A DNA stretch of 64,000 nt from DAOMFB01 sp963801475 (GCA_963801475.1 CAWDEX010000001.1:1798001-1862000); one strand, 5' to 3'. Positions 16,719-25,132 are shown, counted from the first letter of the stretch. Notes: a model not told the origin generated them from the letters alone. Made by a program: numbers and translations.

Positions 16719-18097
16719 ACGTCCTCGTCGTCGAGGACGAGCCCGGGGCGCGCGAGGCGCTCGTCGAGCTGGTGAAGGAGCTGGGGTACGAGGCCTCGGC
16801 CGCGGGCTCCGTGGCCGAGGCCGGAGCGGCCCTCTCCCGCCTCGTGCCCGACGTCTGCATCACCGACCTCGGGCTTCCGGACGGCGACGGCCTCGACGTG
16901 TTGCGCGCGGCGAAGGCCGCCGGGCGCGACTGCGACGTCCTCGTCCTGACCGGGAAGGGATCGATCCGGGCGGCGGTCGATGCGATGAAGGCGGGCGCGC
17001 ACGACTTCCTCCTGAAGCCCATCAAGACCGCGCAGCTCGCCACCGCGCTGTCGCAGCTTTCCGAGCGGCACGAGGAGGCTCGCGGCCTCCTTCCCGAGGC
17101 GCTCCCCGATCCCGCCGTGGCCGGAGGCCTCGCCGAGATGGTCGGCCACTCGGCGCCGATGCTCGAGGTCTTCCGTCTCCTCACCCGGGTGGCCCGCTCC
17201 AACGCCCCCGTGATGATCACCGGGGAGAGCGGGACCGGAAAGGAGATCGCGGCCTCGACGGTGCACCTCCTGTCACGGCGCGCGGCGCGGCCGTTCATCG
17301 CCGTCAACTGCGGGGCGATCTCGCCGACTCTCGTCGAGAGCGAGCTCTTCGGGCACGAGAAGGGGGCGTTCACCGGGGCCGACCGGCGCCGCGCCGGGAC
17401 GTTCGAGATGGCCCACGGAGGAACGCTCTTCCTCGACGAGGTGACGGAGATGCCCCCGGAGCTGCAGGTGAAGTTCCTGCGCGTCCTCGAGACGCGCACC
17501 TTTCGGCGCGTGGGCGGGAGCGAAGAGCTGGACATGGACATCCGGCTCGTGGCGAGCTCCAACCGCGACCTCGTCGACGCGGTCCGCCGGGAGACGTTCC
17601 GGGCCGATCTCTTCTACCGGCTGAACGTCTTTCCTCTTCGTCTCCCGCCCCTCCGGGAGCGGAAGGAGGACATCCCCTCTCTCGCGACCCACTTCCTCTC
17701 GCAGATCGAGGAGAAGGAGCGGCGTGGCTTCTCGTCGTTCGAGGAGCGGGCGCTCGCGGCGCTTTCCGGCCACGACTGGCCCGGGAACGTACGCGAGCTG
17801 AGGAACGCCATCCATCGAGCCTACGTCCTGAGCGACCCGCCCGCGATCCAGACCGAAGCGGCGGAGGCTGTCCTCACGGACTCGGGCGCCGCCGAGCTCC
17901 GCCCTGTCGCCGGGGATGAGGAGACGTGGCCCGCCGTCCCGGTCCGCGTCGGCGAGACGCTCCAGGCCGTCGAGAAGAAGCTCCTTACCGCGACGCTTCT
18001 CGCCGTGAAGGGGGACAAGCGCGTGGCGGCCGAGCTCCTCGGCGTCAGCCTGAAGACGATCTACAACAAGCTCAAGGAATACCAGCTGGAGCCCTAG
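16715..18097 (+). CDS. NtrC-family sigma-54-dependent response regulator
   Basis: A protein of 460 residues. Receiver domain 1-115 with acidic pocket (Glu7, Asp8), phosphoacceptor Asp51 in TDLGLPDGDG and Lys101. AAA+ domain with Walker A GESGTGKE (170-177), the sigma-54 contact loop GAFTGA (218-223) and Walker B GTLFLDE (236-242). C-terminal Fis-type helix-turn-helix ending in KRVAAELLGVSLKTIYNKL. The complete GAFTGA loop means it should activate sigma-54 promoters. Many -24/-12-like elements lie in the surrounding 35 kb. Its start overlaps the sensor-like gene. Confidence 0.92.
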   Translation: MNVLVVEDEPGAREALVELVKELGYEASAAGSVAEAGAALSRLVPDVCITDLGLPDGDGLDVLRAAKAAGRDCDVLVLTGKGSIRAAVDAMKAGAHDFLLKPIKTAQLATALSQLSERHEEARGLLPEALPDPAVAGGLAEMVGHSAPMLEVFRLLTRVARSNAPVMITGESGTGKEIAASTVHLLSRRAARPFIAVNCGAISPTLVESELFGHEKGAFTGADRRRAGTFEMAHGGTLFLDEVTEMPPELQVKFLRVLETRTFRRVGGSEELDMDIRLVASSNRDLVDAVRRETFRADLFYRLNVFPLRLPPLRERKEDIPSLATHFLSQIEEKERRGFSSFEERALAALSGHDWPGNVRELRNAIHRAYVLSDPPAIQTEAAEAVLTDSGAAELRPVAGDEETWPAVPVRVGETLQAVEKKLLTATLLAVKGDKRVAAELLGVSLKTIYNKLKEYQLEP

Positions 18098-18107
18098 ACC
18101 AGCGGCT

Positions 18108-18140
18108 GGAACCCCGCGCGCCCGGCTTCGCCGGGGTTCC
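18108..18140. terminator. Inverted repeat between convergent genes
   Basis: GGAACCCCG (18108-18116) and CGGGGTTCC (18132-18140) can form a nine-base-pair stem with a 15-base loop, between the convergent regulator and lipoprotein genes. There is no T-run, so its role as a bidirectional terminator is a guess. Confidence 0.35.
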
Positions 18141-18171
18141 GGCGATCAGCGACGCGCGGGATGACGGGTTC

Positions 18172-18606
18172 TTACGCTCCGGGCTTCACGGTGATGCGAC
18201 GGACTTTGTCGGCACCGGTCTCGTCGACGACCGTGACTCGCTGGCCCACCGCCACGGTGTGATCGACGTTATAGACGACGTCCTTGTCGTCGAGGTTGAA
18301 GCTGTGCATCTTCTTCTCGCCCGTCATCACTTCGATCTTCTTGCCGGCCGTGAAGATGGTAACCGTTCCGACGATCGTCTCGATCTTCGCCTTGAGGGTG
18401 CCGGACGTCGTGTCGGCCGTGGTCTCGCTCTTTGTCTCGAGAGTCGTGCCGACCTGCTTGGTCTCGCTCGTCGTCTTGACGGTTCCCCCGGACGTCTGAG
18501 TCGTCGACTCGGTCTTCTTCACGGTGGTGTCGGGCGATGGGCCGCAGGCTGTGGCTATGGCGAGGAAGCCGGCGGAAGACAGGAAGGCGATCTTGCGATG
18601 AAACAT
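18172..18606 (-). CDS. Small Thr/Lys-rich predicted lipoprotein
   Basis: A protein of 144 residues with a lipoprotein-like leader MFHRKIAFLSSAGFLAIATAC followed by GPSPD. The lipobox (ATAC) is acceptable but not ideal. Residues 25-70 are a low-complexity Thr/Ser/Lys-rich stretch with repeats of TTSETK/TTLETK. The C-terminal half is a small beta domain (IVGTVTIFTAGKKIEVMTGEKKMHSFNLDDKDVVY), probably an OB-like or SH3-like fold; I do not recognise the family. ATG 18606 has AGGAGATT upstream and a -24/-12-like element 27 bp before it. Confidence 0.65.
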   Translation of the reverse strand: MFHRKIAFLSSAGFLAIATACGPSPDTTVKKTESTTQTSGGTVKTTSETKQVGTTLETKSETTADTTSGTLKAKIETIVGTVTIFTAGKKIEVMTGEKKMHSFNLDDKDVVYNVDHTVAVGQRVTVVDETGADKVRRITVKPGA

Positions 18607-18924
18607 GGTCACTAATCTCCTGATTCGGCCGTGCAGGAGCCGTGCCAGTCCCATGGCCACGCGCGTCTCGTCACCGATAGCGCTCCTGACCTCTGGCGCT
18701 GCATGGGGCTGCCGTCCGAAAAGCACGGCTGACTGGTTCGGATCGGCAATCGACTTGAAAGAAGTGCGCCTTCCTTTGAACGATTTACCGAAGAACTTCC
18801 GCGCACTCCCGACCGCTGAAGGATCGCTCGTGGTCCAGGCGAGCCGTGCCTCATCCTCGCCCTGTTCGGCCGGCTCGACAGCCAGCCTGCTTGACGCCCG
18901 AAGCGGCCGGTTCGGTCGGAGGCG
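18607..18924. other. 318-bp gap between minus-strand stress genes
   Basis: Apart from the promoter-like element at 18633-18647, I see no supported gene here. It could hold upstream activator sites for the lipoprotein promoter. Confidence 0.4.
18633..18647 (-). promoter_or_regulatory. Sigma-54 promoter-like element for the lipoprotein gene
   Basis: On the minus strand the sequence is TGGCACGGCTCCTGC: a perfect -24 box and CTGC at -12 with correct spacing. It ends 27 bp before ATG 18606. Confidence 0.6.
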
Positions 18925-19209
18925 CTAGGCCGTCGTGGACGAACCGCGAACGGCCCGGCTCACGAGGAGGCCGGTGAGGAAACCCACCAGCACGCCCGTG
19001 CCCAGGGCCCAGAGCGCGGTCGTCTTCGGCCGGGACTCGACGTACTGCTCGACGCTACGGGAAAGGTCCTGCCAGCTCTCCCTTGCAATCCGCTGGGCGT
19101 CGCTCGCGGCATTCTTCCCGTGCTCCCAGCTCTCCTTCAAGTGCGCCGTCGCCGCGGCAATGTCGGCATCTCGTGCACGAGGCGGGGTCGGAGTGCTCTT
19201 GCTGTCCAT
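18925..19209 (-). CDS. DUF883/ElaB-YqjD-like membrane-anchored protein, copy 1
   Basis: A protein of 94 residues. An amphipathic helical region (AHLKESWEHGKNAASDAQRIARESWQDL) precedes VEQYVESRPKTTALWALGTGVLVGFLTGLLVSRAVRG, the single C-terminal transmembrane helix typical of DUF883 proteins such as ElaB and YqjD, which in E. coli bind ribosomes or sit in the inner membrane under stress. ATG 19209 is preceded by AAAGGAG. A close paralogue is at 51340-51633, sharing the SRPKT-A-LGA segment. It is divergent from the CsbD-like gene, and both have sigma-54-like promoters in the shared 116-bp gap. Confidence 0.82.
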   Translation of the reverse strand: MDSKSTPTPPRARDADIAAATAHLKESWEHGKNAASDAQRIARESWQDLSRSVEQYVESRPKTTALWALGTGVLVGFLTGLLVSRAVRGSSTTA

Positions 19210-19235
19210 GTTGTCTCCTTTGGCCGATGGTTTTT

Positions 19236-19250
19236 CGCAAGTCCCGTGCC
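19236..19250 (-). promoter_or_regulatory. Sigma-54 promoter-like element for the DUF883 gene
   Basis: Minus-strand sequence CGGCACGGGACTTGC: TTGC is exact and the -24 box differs only at its first base. It ends 27 bp before ATG 19209. Confidence 0.62.
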
Positions 19251-19273
19251 GGATAGCCGGAGAGCGCACCGCG

Positions 19274-19288
19274 TGGCATGCCGCGTGC
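19274..19288 (+). promoter_or_regulatory. Sigma-54 promoter-like element for the CsbD-like gene
   Basis: TGGCATGCCGCGTGC keeps the GG/GC spacing; the -12 box is GTGC. It lies 37 bp before ATG 19326, back to back with the DUF883 promoter. Confidence 0.45.
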
Positions 19289-19325
19289 ACGTTCCCTTCG
19301 GTGAATGGAACGGAAAGGAGACCCC

Positions 19326-19529
19326 ATGAGACAGCAGGAAGTCCGCGGAAAGGTAAAGAAGTCCAAGGGAAAGGTGAAGGAAGCCGTCGGCATCCTCTCC
19401 GGCAACAAGAAGATGGAACATGAGGGTTCCCTCCAGCGCGCCGAGGGGGCGATTGAGGAGGGATTCAGCAAGGCGTACGAGAAGATCGGCAAGGTCTTCA
19501 CGGATATCGGTAAGGCCATCAGCAAGTAG
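19326..19529 (+). CDS. CsbD-like general stress protein
   Basis: A protein of 67 residues, Lys/Glu/Gly-rich and helical. The start MRQQEVRGKVKKSKGKVKEAVGILSGNKKMEHEGS matches the CsbD family pattern (a GKxKExxGxxTGxxxxxxxG-like repeat). CsbD proteins are induced by general or envelope stress; their molecular role is not known. AAAGGAG lies before ATG 19326. It is divergent from the DUF883 gene. Confidence 0.8.
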   Translation: MRQQEVRGKVKKSKGKVKEAVGILSGNKKMEHEGSLQRAEGAIEEGFSKAYEKIGKVFTDIGKAISK

Positions 19530-19596
19530 CCCGGCCCGCGGAAAGCCGGTTCCCGAAACCTCGTCCCGTTGGTGGGCCCGCGACCCGTGCTGGCGC

Positions 19597-19611
19597 GGGC
19601 CCGGTTCTTGC
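19597..19611 (+). promoter_or_regulatory. Weak sigma-54 promoter-like element upstream of the gene at 19645
   Basis: GGGCCCGGTTCTTGC has an exact TTGC and the right GG-N10-GC spacing but a poor -24 box. It ends 33 bp before ATG 19645. Confidence 0.3.
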
Positions 19612-19644
19612 GGCCCGTTTCGTCTGAAAACAGGAGGACACCCC

Positions 19645-20343
19645 ATGAAGGCGCTCGTTCTGGCCCTCGCTCTGGTTGCTGCCACGTCGGTCGGGGGCCG
19701 GAGCACGGCCGAACCGCAGGATCCCCCCGCCACGCCGATCGCCACCTCCGCGACCTCCGCGCTGGTCGAAGACATCATCAAGCTCTGGAGGGCCAACCTT
19801 TCCGAGGAGTTCATCGACAAGTACATCGCTCGCTCGGATCTCGCCCGGGACCTGACGGCCGAAGACGTCGTTCGCCTTCGGAATGCGAGCGTACCCGAGA
19901 GCCTCATCACGTCGATCACCCGTCGGCAGGCGGAGGCCGGCGCGGCCGCGAGCGTGGCGCAGATGACTCCCGGCCCCCGCGACTCCCGCCGCTGGGACGG
20001 TCTCACGCGCCGGAACTCGGGGCTCGTGCTGCTCAAGGGCCGATGGGACGCGGGGGTCCTCGAATTCAAGGACGCGACTCTTCGCTGGATGGACTCCAGG
20101 GATGCCGGGAAGAACCTCCTCATTCCGGTTGCGCAGGTGACAGAGCAGCAGCTCACCTGCCTGAAGAAGTCCGGAGGGAACGAGTGCTTCGAGTGGGTCG
20201 TGATGACCCGAAGCGACGAGTACCGCTTCCGCGACGTCGGATGGCGGCAGGGCGAGAACGCGAAAGCCGAGGAACTCTTCGAGTTCTTCAGCAAAGCCTA
20301 CCCGAACCTGATCTCGTCACGGAGGCCCGTCGATGAAAAGTAG
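19645..20343 (+). CDS. Secreted protein of unknown function
   Basis: A protein of 232 residues with a signal peptide (about 1-22, MKALVLALALVAATSVGGRSTA). Residues 40-95 form a helical domain with IIKLWRANLSEEFIDKYI and VRLRNASVPESLITSI, a pattern resembling SHOCT or short protein-binding helices. The C-terminal half (residues 115-232) is a separate beta-rich domain with RWDAGVLEFKDATLRWMDSRDAGKNLLIPVAQVTEQQLTCLKKSG. Two cysteines could form a disulfide. I do not recognise the family. CAGGAGGAC precedes ATG 19645. It sits among sigma-54-type stress genes. Confidence 0.7.
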   Translation: MKALVLALALVAATSVGGRSTAEPQDPPATPIATSATSALVEDIIKLWRANLSEEFIDKYIARSDLARDLTAEDVVRLRNASVPESLITSITRRQAEAGAAASVAQMTPGPRDSRRWDGLTRRNSGLVLLKGRWDAGVLEFKDATLRWMDSRDAGKNLLIPVAQVTEQQLTCLKKSGGNECFEWVVMTRSDEYRFRDVGWRQGENAKAEELFEFFSKAYPNLISSRRPVDEK

Positions 20344-20450
20344 CGGCCACCTCGGTGCCGCCGGGTAGAAAGTGCGCTCGAGCCTGGCCCTCTTTACAAG
20401 GCGCGCGCTTCTCGATCGGGCTATTTCGGGGGGAGCGCCCGGGGCCTCAC

Positions 20451-20465
20451 TGGCATCCGGCGTGC
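20451..20465 (+). promoter_or_regulatory. Possible sigma-54 element very close to the GlsB/YeaQ start
   Basis: TGGCATCCGGCGTGC keeps the -24/-12 spacing. The predicted transcription start would fall about two bases before ATG 20479, leaving almost no leader, so this call is weak. Confidence 0.3.
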
Positions 20466-20478
20466 TTGTCCTCCGGTC

Positions 20479-20754
20479 ATGATCTCCATACCAGGAATCC
20501 TCCTTCTGATCCTCATCGCGGCAATCTGCGGCGCCATCGGGAGCGCCATCGCGGGCGGCACTCGGGGCGGCATCCTCGTTTCCATCGTTCTCGGCTTCAT
20601 CGGCGCGCTCCTCGGCTCCTGGATCGCAGGCCAGATGAAACTCCCGGAGCCGATCGTCCTCCGTGTCGCCGGGCAGGCCTTCCCGGTTCTCTGGTCCGTG
20701 ATCGGGTCCGCAGTCTTCGTGGCGATCCTTCACCTCTTCAGCGGCCGACGATGA
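20479..20754 (+). CDS. GlsB/YeaQ/YmgE-like small membrane protein
   Basis: A protein of 91 residues with three hydrophobic helices and glycine-rich turns: ISIPGILLLILIAAICGAIGSAIAGG, GGILVSIVLGFIGALLGSWIAG and a third in FPVLWSVIGSAVFVAILHLF. This is the transglycosylase-associated (GlsB/YeaQ/YmgE) pattern, a stress-linked inner-membrane family with no proven activity. It is 58 bp upstream of the second DUF2383 gene and may be co-transcribed with it. Confidence 0.82.
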   Translation: MISIPGILLLILIAAICGAIGSAIAGGTRGGILVSIVLGFIGALLGSWIAGQMKLPEPIVLRVAGQAFPVLWSVIGSAVFVAILHLFSGRR

Positions 20755-20812
20755 TCCGGCGTCACGGCGGCCGGGGCAGACACGCGCCGCGCGCTCGCGG
20801 CCAAGAGACATC

Positions 20813-21241
20813 ATGAAGAAGCAGCCTCCGCCATCGGCCGAGAGCCTCAACGCCCTCCTCCGCGTCGAGCTCGCCGCGGTCCTCGCCTGCCAGAACGCCC
20901 GTCGCTCGCTGGACGGCAGGCTTCCGGACCACTCCGAGCGGCTCCTCGGACTGGCCGCCGGGCACCAGCGGAACGTGGTGGCGTTGCAGTCCTGTATTCG
21001 CGCTCTCGGGGGCGTTCCCGCCGTCGAGCCGGGCACTTTCGGGTCCTTCGTCCTCCTTCGCGACGCCGTGTCGGTTCAGCAGCTCTTCGAAGCCGAGGAG
21101 CGCGGCCTCGCCGAGTACGAGGCCGCGCTGCCGTCCCTCGACGGCGAGGTGCGCGAGCTGGTCGAGCACGAGCTGATGCCGCGCCAGCGGCAGCACCTCG
21201 CCGAGCTCTCGAAAATACTGAGCGATCTAGAGCCGGCGTGA
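20813..21241 (+). CDS. DUF2383-like four-helix protein, copy 2
   Basis: A protein of 142 residues, paralogous to the one at 15419-15859: LNALLRVELAAVLACQNARRSL, AAGHQRNVVALQSCIRALGGVPA, FGSFVLLRDAVSVQQLFEAEERGL and MPRQRQHLAELSKIL line up segment by segment. It differs by having three cysteines where copy 1 has none. Helical and ferritin-like in outline; function unknown. It follows the YeaQ-like gene. Confidence 0.78.
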   Translation: MKKQPPPSAESLNALLRVELAAVLACQNARRSLDGRLPDHSERLLGLAAGHQRNVVALQSCIRALGGVPAVEPGTFGSFVLLRDAVSVQQLFEAEERGLAEYEAALPSLDGEVRELVEHELMPRQRQHLAELSKILSDLEPA

Positions 21242-21287
21242 GTCGCGGCGCCGGCCCGACGGGACGGCCTGCCTGCCCTCTCCCGAA

Positions 21288-22925
21288 TCAGGGGGTCCGG
21301 GGCGTTGCGTCGGTCCGCGCGAGAAGCCGCTGGAGCGTCGCTACGGTGACCGGCTTGGCGAGGTGGTGATCGAATCCGGCCTCCCGGGAGCGGACGATGT
21401 CCTCCGGCTGCACCCAGCCGGACAGCGCCACGAGAAGGAGGTTCGCGAGGGACGAATCCTGCCTCAGTCGGCGCGCGACCTCGAGCCCGCTGAAGCCGGG
21501 GAGTCCGATGTCGAGGATGCCGACGTCGGGATTCAGGCGCCGGGCCGCCTCGACCGCAGAGGGGCCGTCGTACGCGACATGTGCCTCGTGCCCGTCCAGC
21601 GCCAGGAGCTCCGCGAGAGCCCGGGCCGCGTCGACGTTGTCGTCCACCACCAGGATGCGCCGGGGCGCAACGGGCGCCGGACGCTCGGGCGGGCGAACCT
21701 CGGTCGGCTCCACGACGTCCACCTTGAGCGGAAGGCGAAGCGTGAAAGCGCTCCCTCGGCCCGGCCCGTCGCTCGCCGCGGTCAGGGAGCCGCCATGCAT
21801 CTCGGCGAGCTGTTTCGCGAGCGCGAGGCCGATCCCGAGCCCGCTGTGGTCCATCGCGCTGGAGGTCGGAGCCCGGTTGAAAATCGTGAAGATTCCTGCC
21901 AGATCGGCAGCCGAAATCCCGATGCCGGAGTCCGCAACACGAACTATGACGGCGTCGTCCTCGCGCGACGCCTCGATGCGAATGCTGCCGCCCGGTTCGG
22001 TGTACCGCGCCGCGTTCGAGAGGAGGTTCGTGAGGATCTGTGCGAGACGGATCGGATCGCCGTGCAGGAGGACCGGTGCCTCCGGAAGGGCGACGTCGAT
22101 CGCGTGGCGCCGGCTGAGAATGAGGGGCCGCGCGGCCTCGAGCGCGCTCTCCACGACCGAGGCGAGGAAGACCCGCTCGGGTTTCAGGCCGACCCTCCCG
22201 TGCTTGATCCGGGAGATGTCGAGAAGATCGTCAATGAGCCGGACAAGGTGGGTCACCTGCCGCTCGATCACCTTCCGCGCCTCGGCGGCACGGACCCGGT
22301 CAATCTCGCCGTCGTCCACGCGGGCCAGGATCTCGGTCGCGTGCCAGATCGGGGCGAGAGGATTGCGCAGCTCGTGCGCGAGCGTGGCGAGGAACTCGTT
22401 CTTCCGGCGATCGACGTCGCGGAGCAATTGCTCGGCTCTCCGCCGTTCGGCCACCTCGGCCGCCAGCGCGGCGTTCATCGTTTCGAGGCTCGTGGAGCGC
22501 TCCTCGACCCGCTCCTGCAGCTCCTCCCGGGCCAGCCGGAGGGCGATCGCCAGGCGCCGCGCCTCGACGGCGTAGCGGATCGAGCGCTCGAGAAGCTCCG
22601 CGTCGAGGCGGTCCTTCGCGAGGTAGCCGGCGGCTCCGATCTCCATCGCCGAAAGGTCCAGGGTCCGGTCGTGGGAGTCACCCAGCAGGAGGACAGGCGC
22701 CTTGCCCCCCGCCTCGTGGTACGCGCGCAGGAGGTCGATGCCGCCTCTCGCTCCCAGCCTCTCGTCGAAGAGGAGGGCGTCGTACCGGCGCGAGGCCATC
22801 TGGCTGAATCCGGCCTCGAACGAGCGTGCCCAGTCAACCTCGAAGACGGCCGGCATTCGCCCGACGAGGTCGCGGATCAGGGCGACGTCCTCTTCGTCCG
22901 TCGCGACGAAAAGAACTCGCAGCAT
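21288..22925 (-). CDS. Hybrid histidine kinase with receiver domains at both ends
   Basis: A protein of 545 residues with no membrane segment. Residues 1-120 form a receiver with Asp54 in LLFDERLG. A coiled coil (about 122-170) leads to a HisKA domain with FLATLAHELRNPL (His184), then a full HATPase domain (N box LTNLLSNAARY, G1 DSGIGI, G2 GLGIGLAL). The C-terminus is a second receiver with Asp472 in VGILDIGLPG. It is a soluble phosphorelay hub. ATG 22925 was chosen because GGAG precedes it and the receiver starts there. No DNA-binding partner is next to it. Confidence 0.9.
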   Translation of the reverse strand: MLRVLFVATDEEDVALIRDLVGRMPAVFEVDWARSFEAGFSQMASRRYDALLFDERLGARGGIDLLRAYHEAGGKAPVLLLGDSHDRTLDLSAMEIGAAGYLAKDRLDAELLERSIRYAVEARRLAIALRLAREELQERVEERSTSLETMNAALAAEVAERRRAEQLLRDVDRRKNEFLATLAHELRNPLAPIWHATEILARVDDGEIDRVRAAEARKVIERQVTHLVRLIDDLLDISRIKHGRVGLKPERVFLASVVESALEAARPLILSRRHAIDVALPEAPVLLHGDPIRLAQILTNLLSNAARYTEPGGSIRIEASREDDAVIVRVADSGIGISAADLAGIFTIFNRAPTSSAMDHSGLGIGLALAKQLAEMHGGSLTAASDGPGRGSAFTLRLPLKVDVVEPTEVRPPERPAPVAPRRILVVDDNVDAARALAELLALDGHEAHVAYDGPSAVEAARRLNPDVGILDIGLPGFSGLEVARRLRQDSSLANLLLVALSGWVQPEDIVRSREAGFDHHLAKPVTVATLQRLLARTDATPRTP

Positions 22926-23095
22926 CGAGGCTCCAGGCGAGCTTGGCGTCCGGGGGGCCACGAGCGAAGCATCTCTCCGCATGAAAGCCGAGTCAAAGTC
23001 GTGGCCCCAAGCCCCCTTGCCGGGCCTACCTTCGACGAATACCGTCACCCGGAAACGCCGGGCACGATCGAGGGTCGGCGCCGCTCTGTCGACGC

Positions 23096-23123
23096 GAAAA
23101 GGCCCCCGTGTGCGCGGGGGCCT
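23096..23123 (-). terminator. Rho-independent terminator
   Basis: On the minus strand AGGCCCCCG and CGGGGGCCT form a nine-base-pair stem with a six-base loop, followed by TTTTCGC. It lies 25 bp beyond the stop of the broken small gene at 23148-23334. Confidence 0.75.
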
Positions 23124-23147
23124 GTGCATCACCGGGATGAACGAGAA

Positions 23148-23334
23148 CTACGGTTTGAGACCCTCCTTGCGAACCCGGGCCCGGGCGTCGCGGCTCGCGT
23201 CGCGAACCTCTTCCCAGGCATGACGCGTCTCACCCCGGGCGGGTCGCCCAGCCCTTGGCGAGGTCGGCCTTCTCGGCCTCCTCGAAGGTCATGTCCTTTC
23301 TCGTCACCGCGTTCTCCCAGCCGTAGCGATAGAC
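23148..23334 (-). pseudogene. Frameshifted small gene for a YRYGxE/WE-type helical protein
   Basis: Two minus-strand frames join into one plausible short protein. The first reads VYRYGWENAVTRKDMTFEEAE, continues to KGWATRPG and hits a TGA at 23230-23232. The second, shifted by one base, continues ETRHAWEEVRDASRDARARV and ends with KEGLKP and TAG at 23148. Together they resemble small stress-associated proteins that start YRYGYE and end with a WE-K-A-R-W helix. There is no ATG/GTG/TTG start in frame close to the YRYG, so the 5' end may also be lost. A terminator follows. A sequencing error is the alternative to a real frameshift. Confidence 0.5.
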
Positions 23335-23611
23335 AGATAGAACGGCTATCTCCCTGCCCCCACTCCCTGAACGAGACCGGGCAGAGGGAGGAATTGAAGG
23401 ACTTACGAAGCTCCGGCGTAGCACCTTCTGGGTCGACGGGCGGGACGAGAGACGCGGCCGACATGGACGCCGTCCTCCGCGGTGCCCGGCCCCGGAGCGA
23501 CCTGCGACGCCGCTTCTCTGTCCTGGCCCACGGCTTGCTGTGGACCGGCTCAGGGATCGTGACTGACGAAAGGTCAACGTTGTCGCTACACGCGTATCTC
23601 CTGGTGAGTCC

Positions 23612-25003
23612 ATGAGGCGTCGATGGCGCGTGGCCGGGTGGGGGCTGCTGGGCCTCCTCAGCCTCCCGGTCCTGGCCGTGCTGGGGACGAACGCCCTCCT
23701 TCGGACCGACCTCCTTCGAAGTCTCGTCAACGGGGACCCGGACTCACTTCTCGTGGACTACAGGGGCGCGAGATCCTGGTTTCCCGGTCACCTCTCGTTC
23801 GACTCGCTGACGCTCCGGAGCCGAGACCACAACGTCGAATTCGAGGCCGCGCTCCAGGAGGGAGTGGAGCTTCGCGTGTCGCTGGGAGACCTTCTGAGGC
23901 GCCGGTTTCACGCGACGCGCGTTCGCGCCGGGACGCTCGGATTCCGGTTGCGCGAACGGCTCAGCCCGGAGGAGGCCACCCCGGCGCGGCTCGCTCGATA
24001 CCCGCGGATCCCGGGGTTTGCCGACCCGCCGCTCCGGCAGACGACGCCCTCTCCCTCGGAGCCCGCTGGAAGCCCCTGGCGGGTTGTGATCGACGATCTC
24101 GCCGTGGCGAGCGTCGGGGAGATCTGGATCGATGCATGGAAGTGGACCGGCGATGGGAACGTCGCGGGAGCCTTCGAGCTCCTCCCCGGCCGGGAAGCAC
24201 GCGTCGGCCCGGCCCGGCTGGAGGTCACCGCGGGCGAGCTCCTGCATGGCCAGTCGAAGGTGGCGCAGCGGACTTTCGGTGCCGTGTGGTGTGAGCTCCC
24301 GCGCTTCGACACGCAGGCCTATCCGGGGAACGACGTCTGGAAGCTCATGTCGGGCGGGTCCCAGCTGCACGGCGATCTCGCCGGCCTGGCATTCCTCTCG
24401 CCAAACGCTTCGAGGCTTCGTCTTTCCGGCGGCGCGGGGACGATTCGCGAGCAGGTCGGACTGAAGGACGGCGTCGGAAGGGTGCACCTGGAGGTCGCGG
24501 CGCGCGACGTCACCGTCCGCGACGGGGAGCGCACGTTCAACGGCTCGGCGCACGTCGACATCCAGGCGACCAACGTCGATTTCCACCGGGGCGAAGCGTC
24601 ACTCGCCGGGACACGGATCGTTCTCTCCGACGTGGCGGTCGGGGACGGCGCCTCCCGTCCCTGGGCCGCGACGTTCTCGGCACCGGCGGCGCGGCTCTTC
24701 TTCGCGGACGGCTCGATCGACGCAGAGCTGGTCGGCTCGCTTCGCGACGCCCGGCCTGTCGTCGCGCTCCTGTCTTCCGGCCTGGCGAAGTGGGTCGCCA
24801 GTCTTCTCGACCTGAAGGATCTCCATGTGACCGGGCGGCTCGCGGCCGGGCCGTCCCGGCTCGCTCTGACGTCGCTGCGACTCTCGGCGGGCGACTTCTC
24901 GCTGGAGGGTGACTATCGGTCGAGTCCCGGCCGGCGGCATGGAGAGTTCCGCGCGACGAAGGGTTCGCTGTCGATCCGATTCACGATTCCGAGCGGACCG
25001 TAA
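23612..25003 (+). CDS. AsmA/TamB-like membrane-anchored protein
   Basis: A protein of 463 residues with an N-terminal anchor (GWGLLGLLSLPVLAVLGTNALLRT) and a long beta-rich body: DSLLVDYRGARSWFPGHLSFDSLTLRSRDHNVEFEA is typical of the first repeat of AsmA-type proteins. Later strands (VHLEVAARDVTVRDGERTFNGSAHV, LKDLHVTGRLAAGPSRLALTSLRLSAGDFSLEGDYRSSPG) have the alternating pattern of beta-taco lipid-transfer proteins. Family assignment is by pattern only. It would be a periplasmic lipid-handling protein. It is divergent from the broken small gene. Confidence 0.55.
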   Translation: MRRRWRVAGWGLLGLLSLPVLAVLGTNALLRTDLLRSLVNGDPDSLLVDYRGARSWFPGHLSFDSLTLRSRDHNVEFEAALQEGVELRVSLGDLLRRRFHATRVRAGTLGFRLRERLSPEEATPARLARYPRIPGFADPPLRQTTPSPSEPAGSPWRVVIDDLAVASVGEIWIDAWKWTGDGNVAGAFELLPGREARVGPARLEVTAGELLHGQSKVAQRTFGAVWCELPRFDTQAYPGNDVWKLMSGGSQLHGDLAGLAFLSPNASRLRLSGGAGTIREQVGLKDGVGRVHLEVAARDVTVRDGERTFNGSAHVDIQATNVDFHRGEASLAGTRIVLSDVAVGDGASRPWAATFSAPAARLFFADGSIDAELVGSLRDARPVVALLSSGLAKWVASLLDLKDLHVTGRLAAGPSRLALTSLRLSAGDFSLEGDYRSSPGRRHGEFRATKGSLSIRFTIPSGP

Positions 25004-25132
25004 CGGCGTTCCTCAAGGCTCCCGCTCGCGAACACGCGCCGTTCGTCGTGCCGGCCGTCGTTCCCGGCATGCCAGCGCCGGTCGTCGTCGTGCTCGACCA
25101 GACGCTGGCCCTTCCAGAGCGCGGTGATCCGG

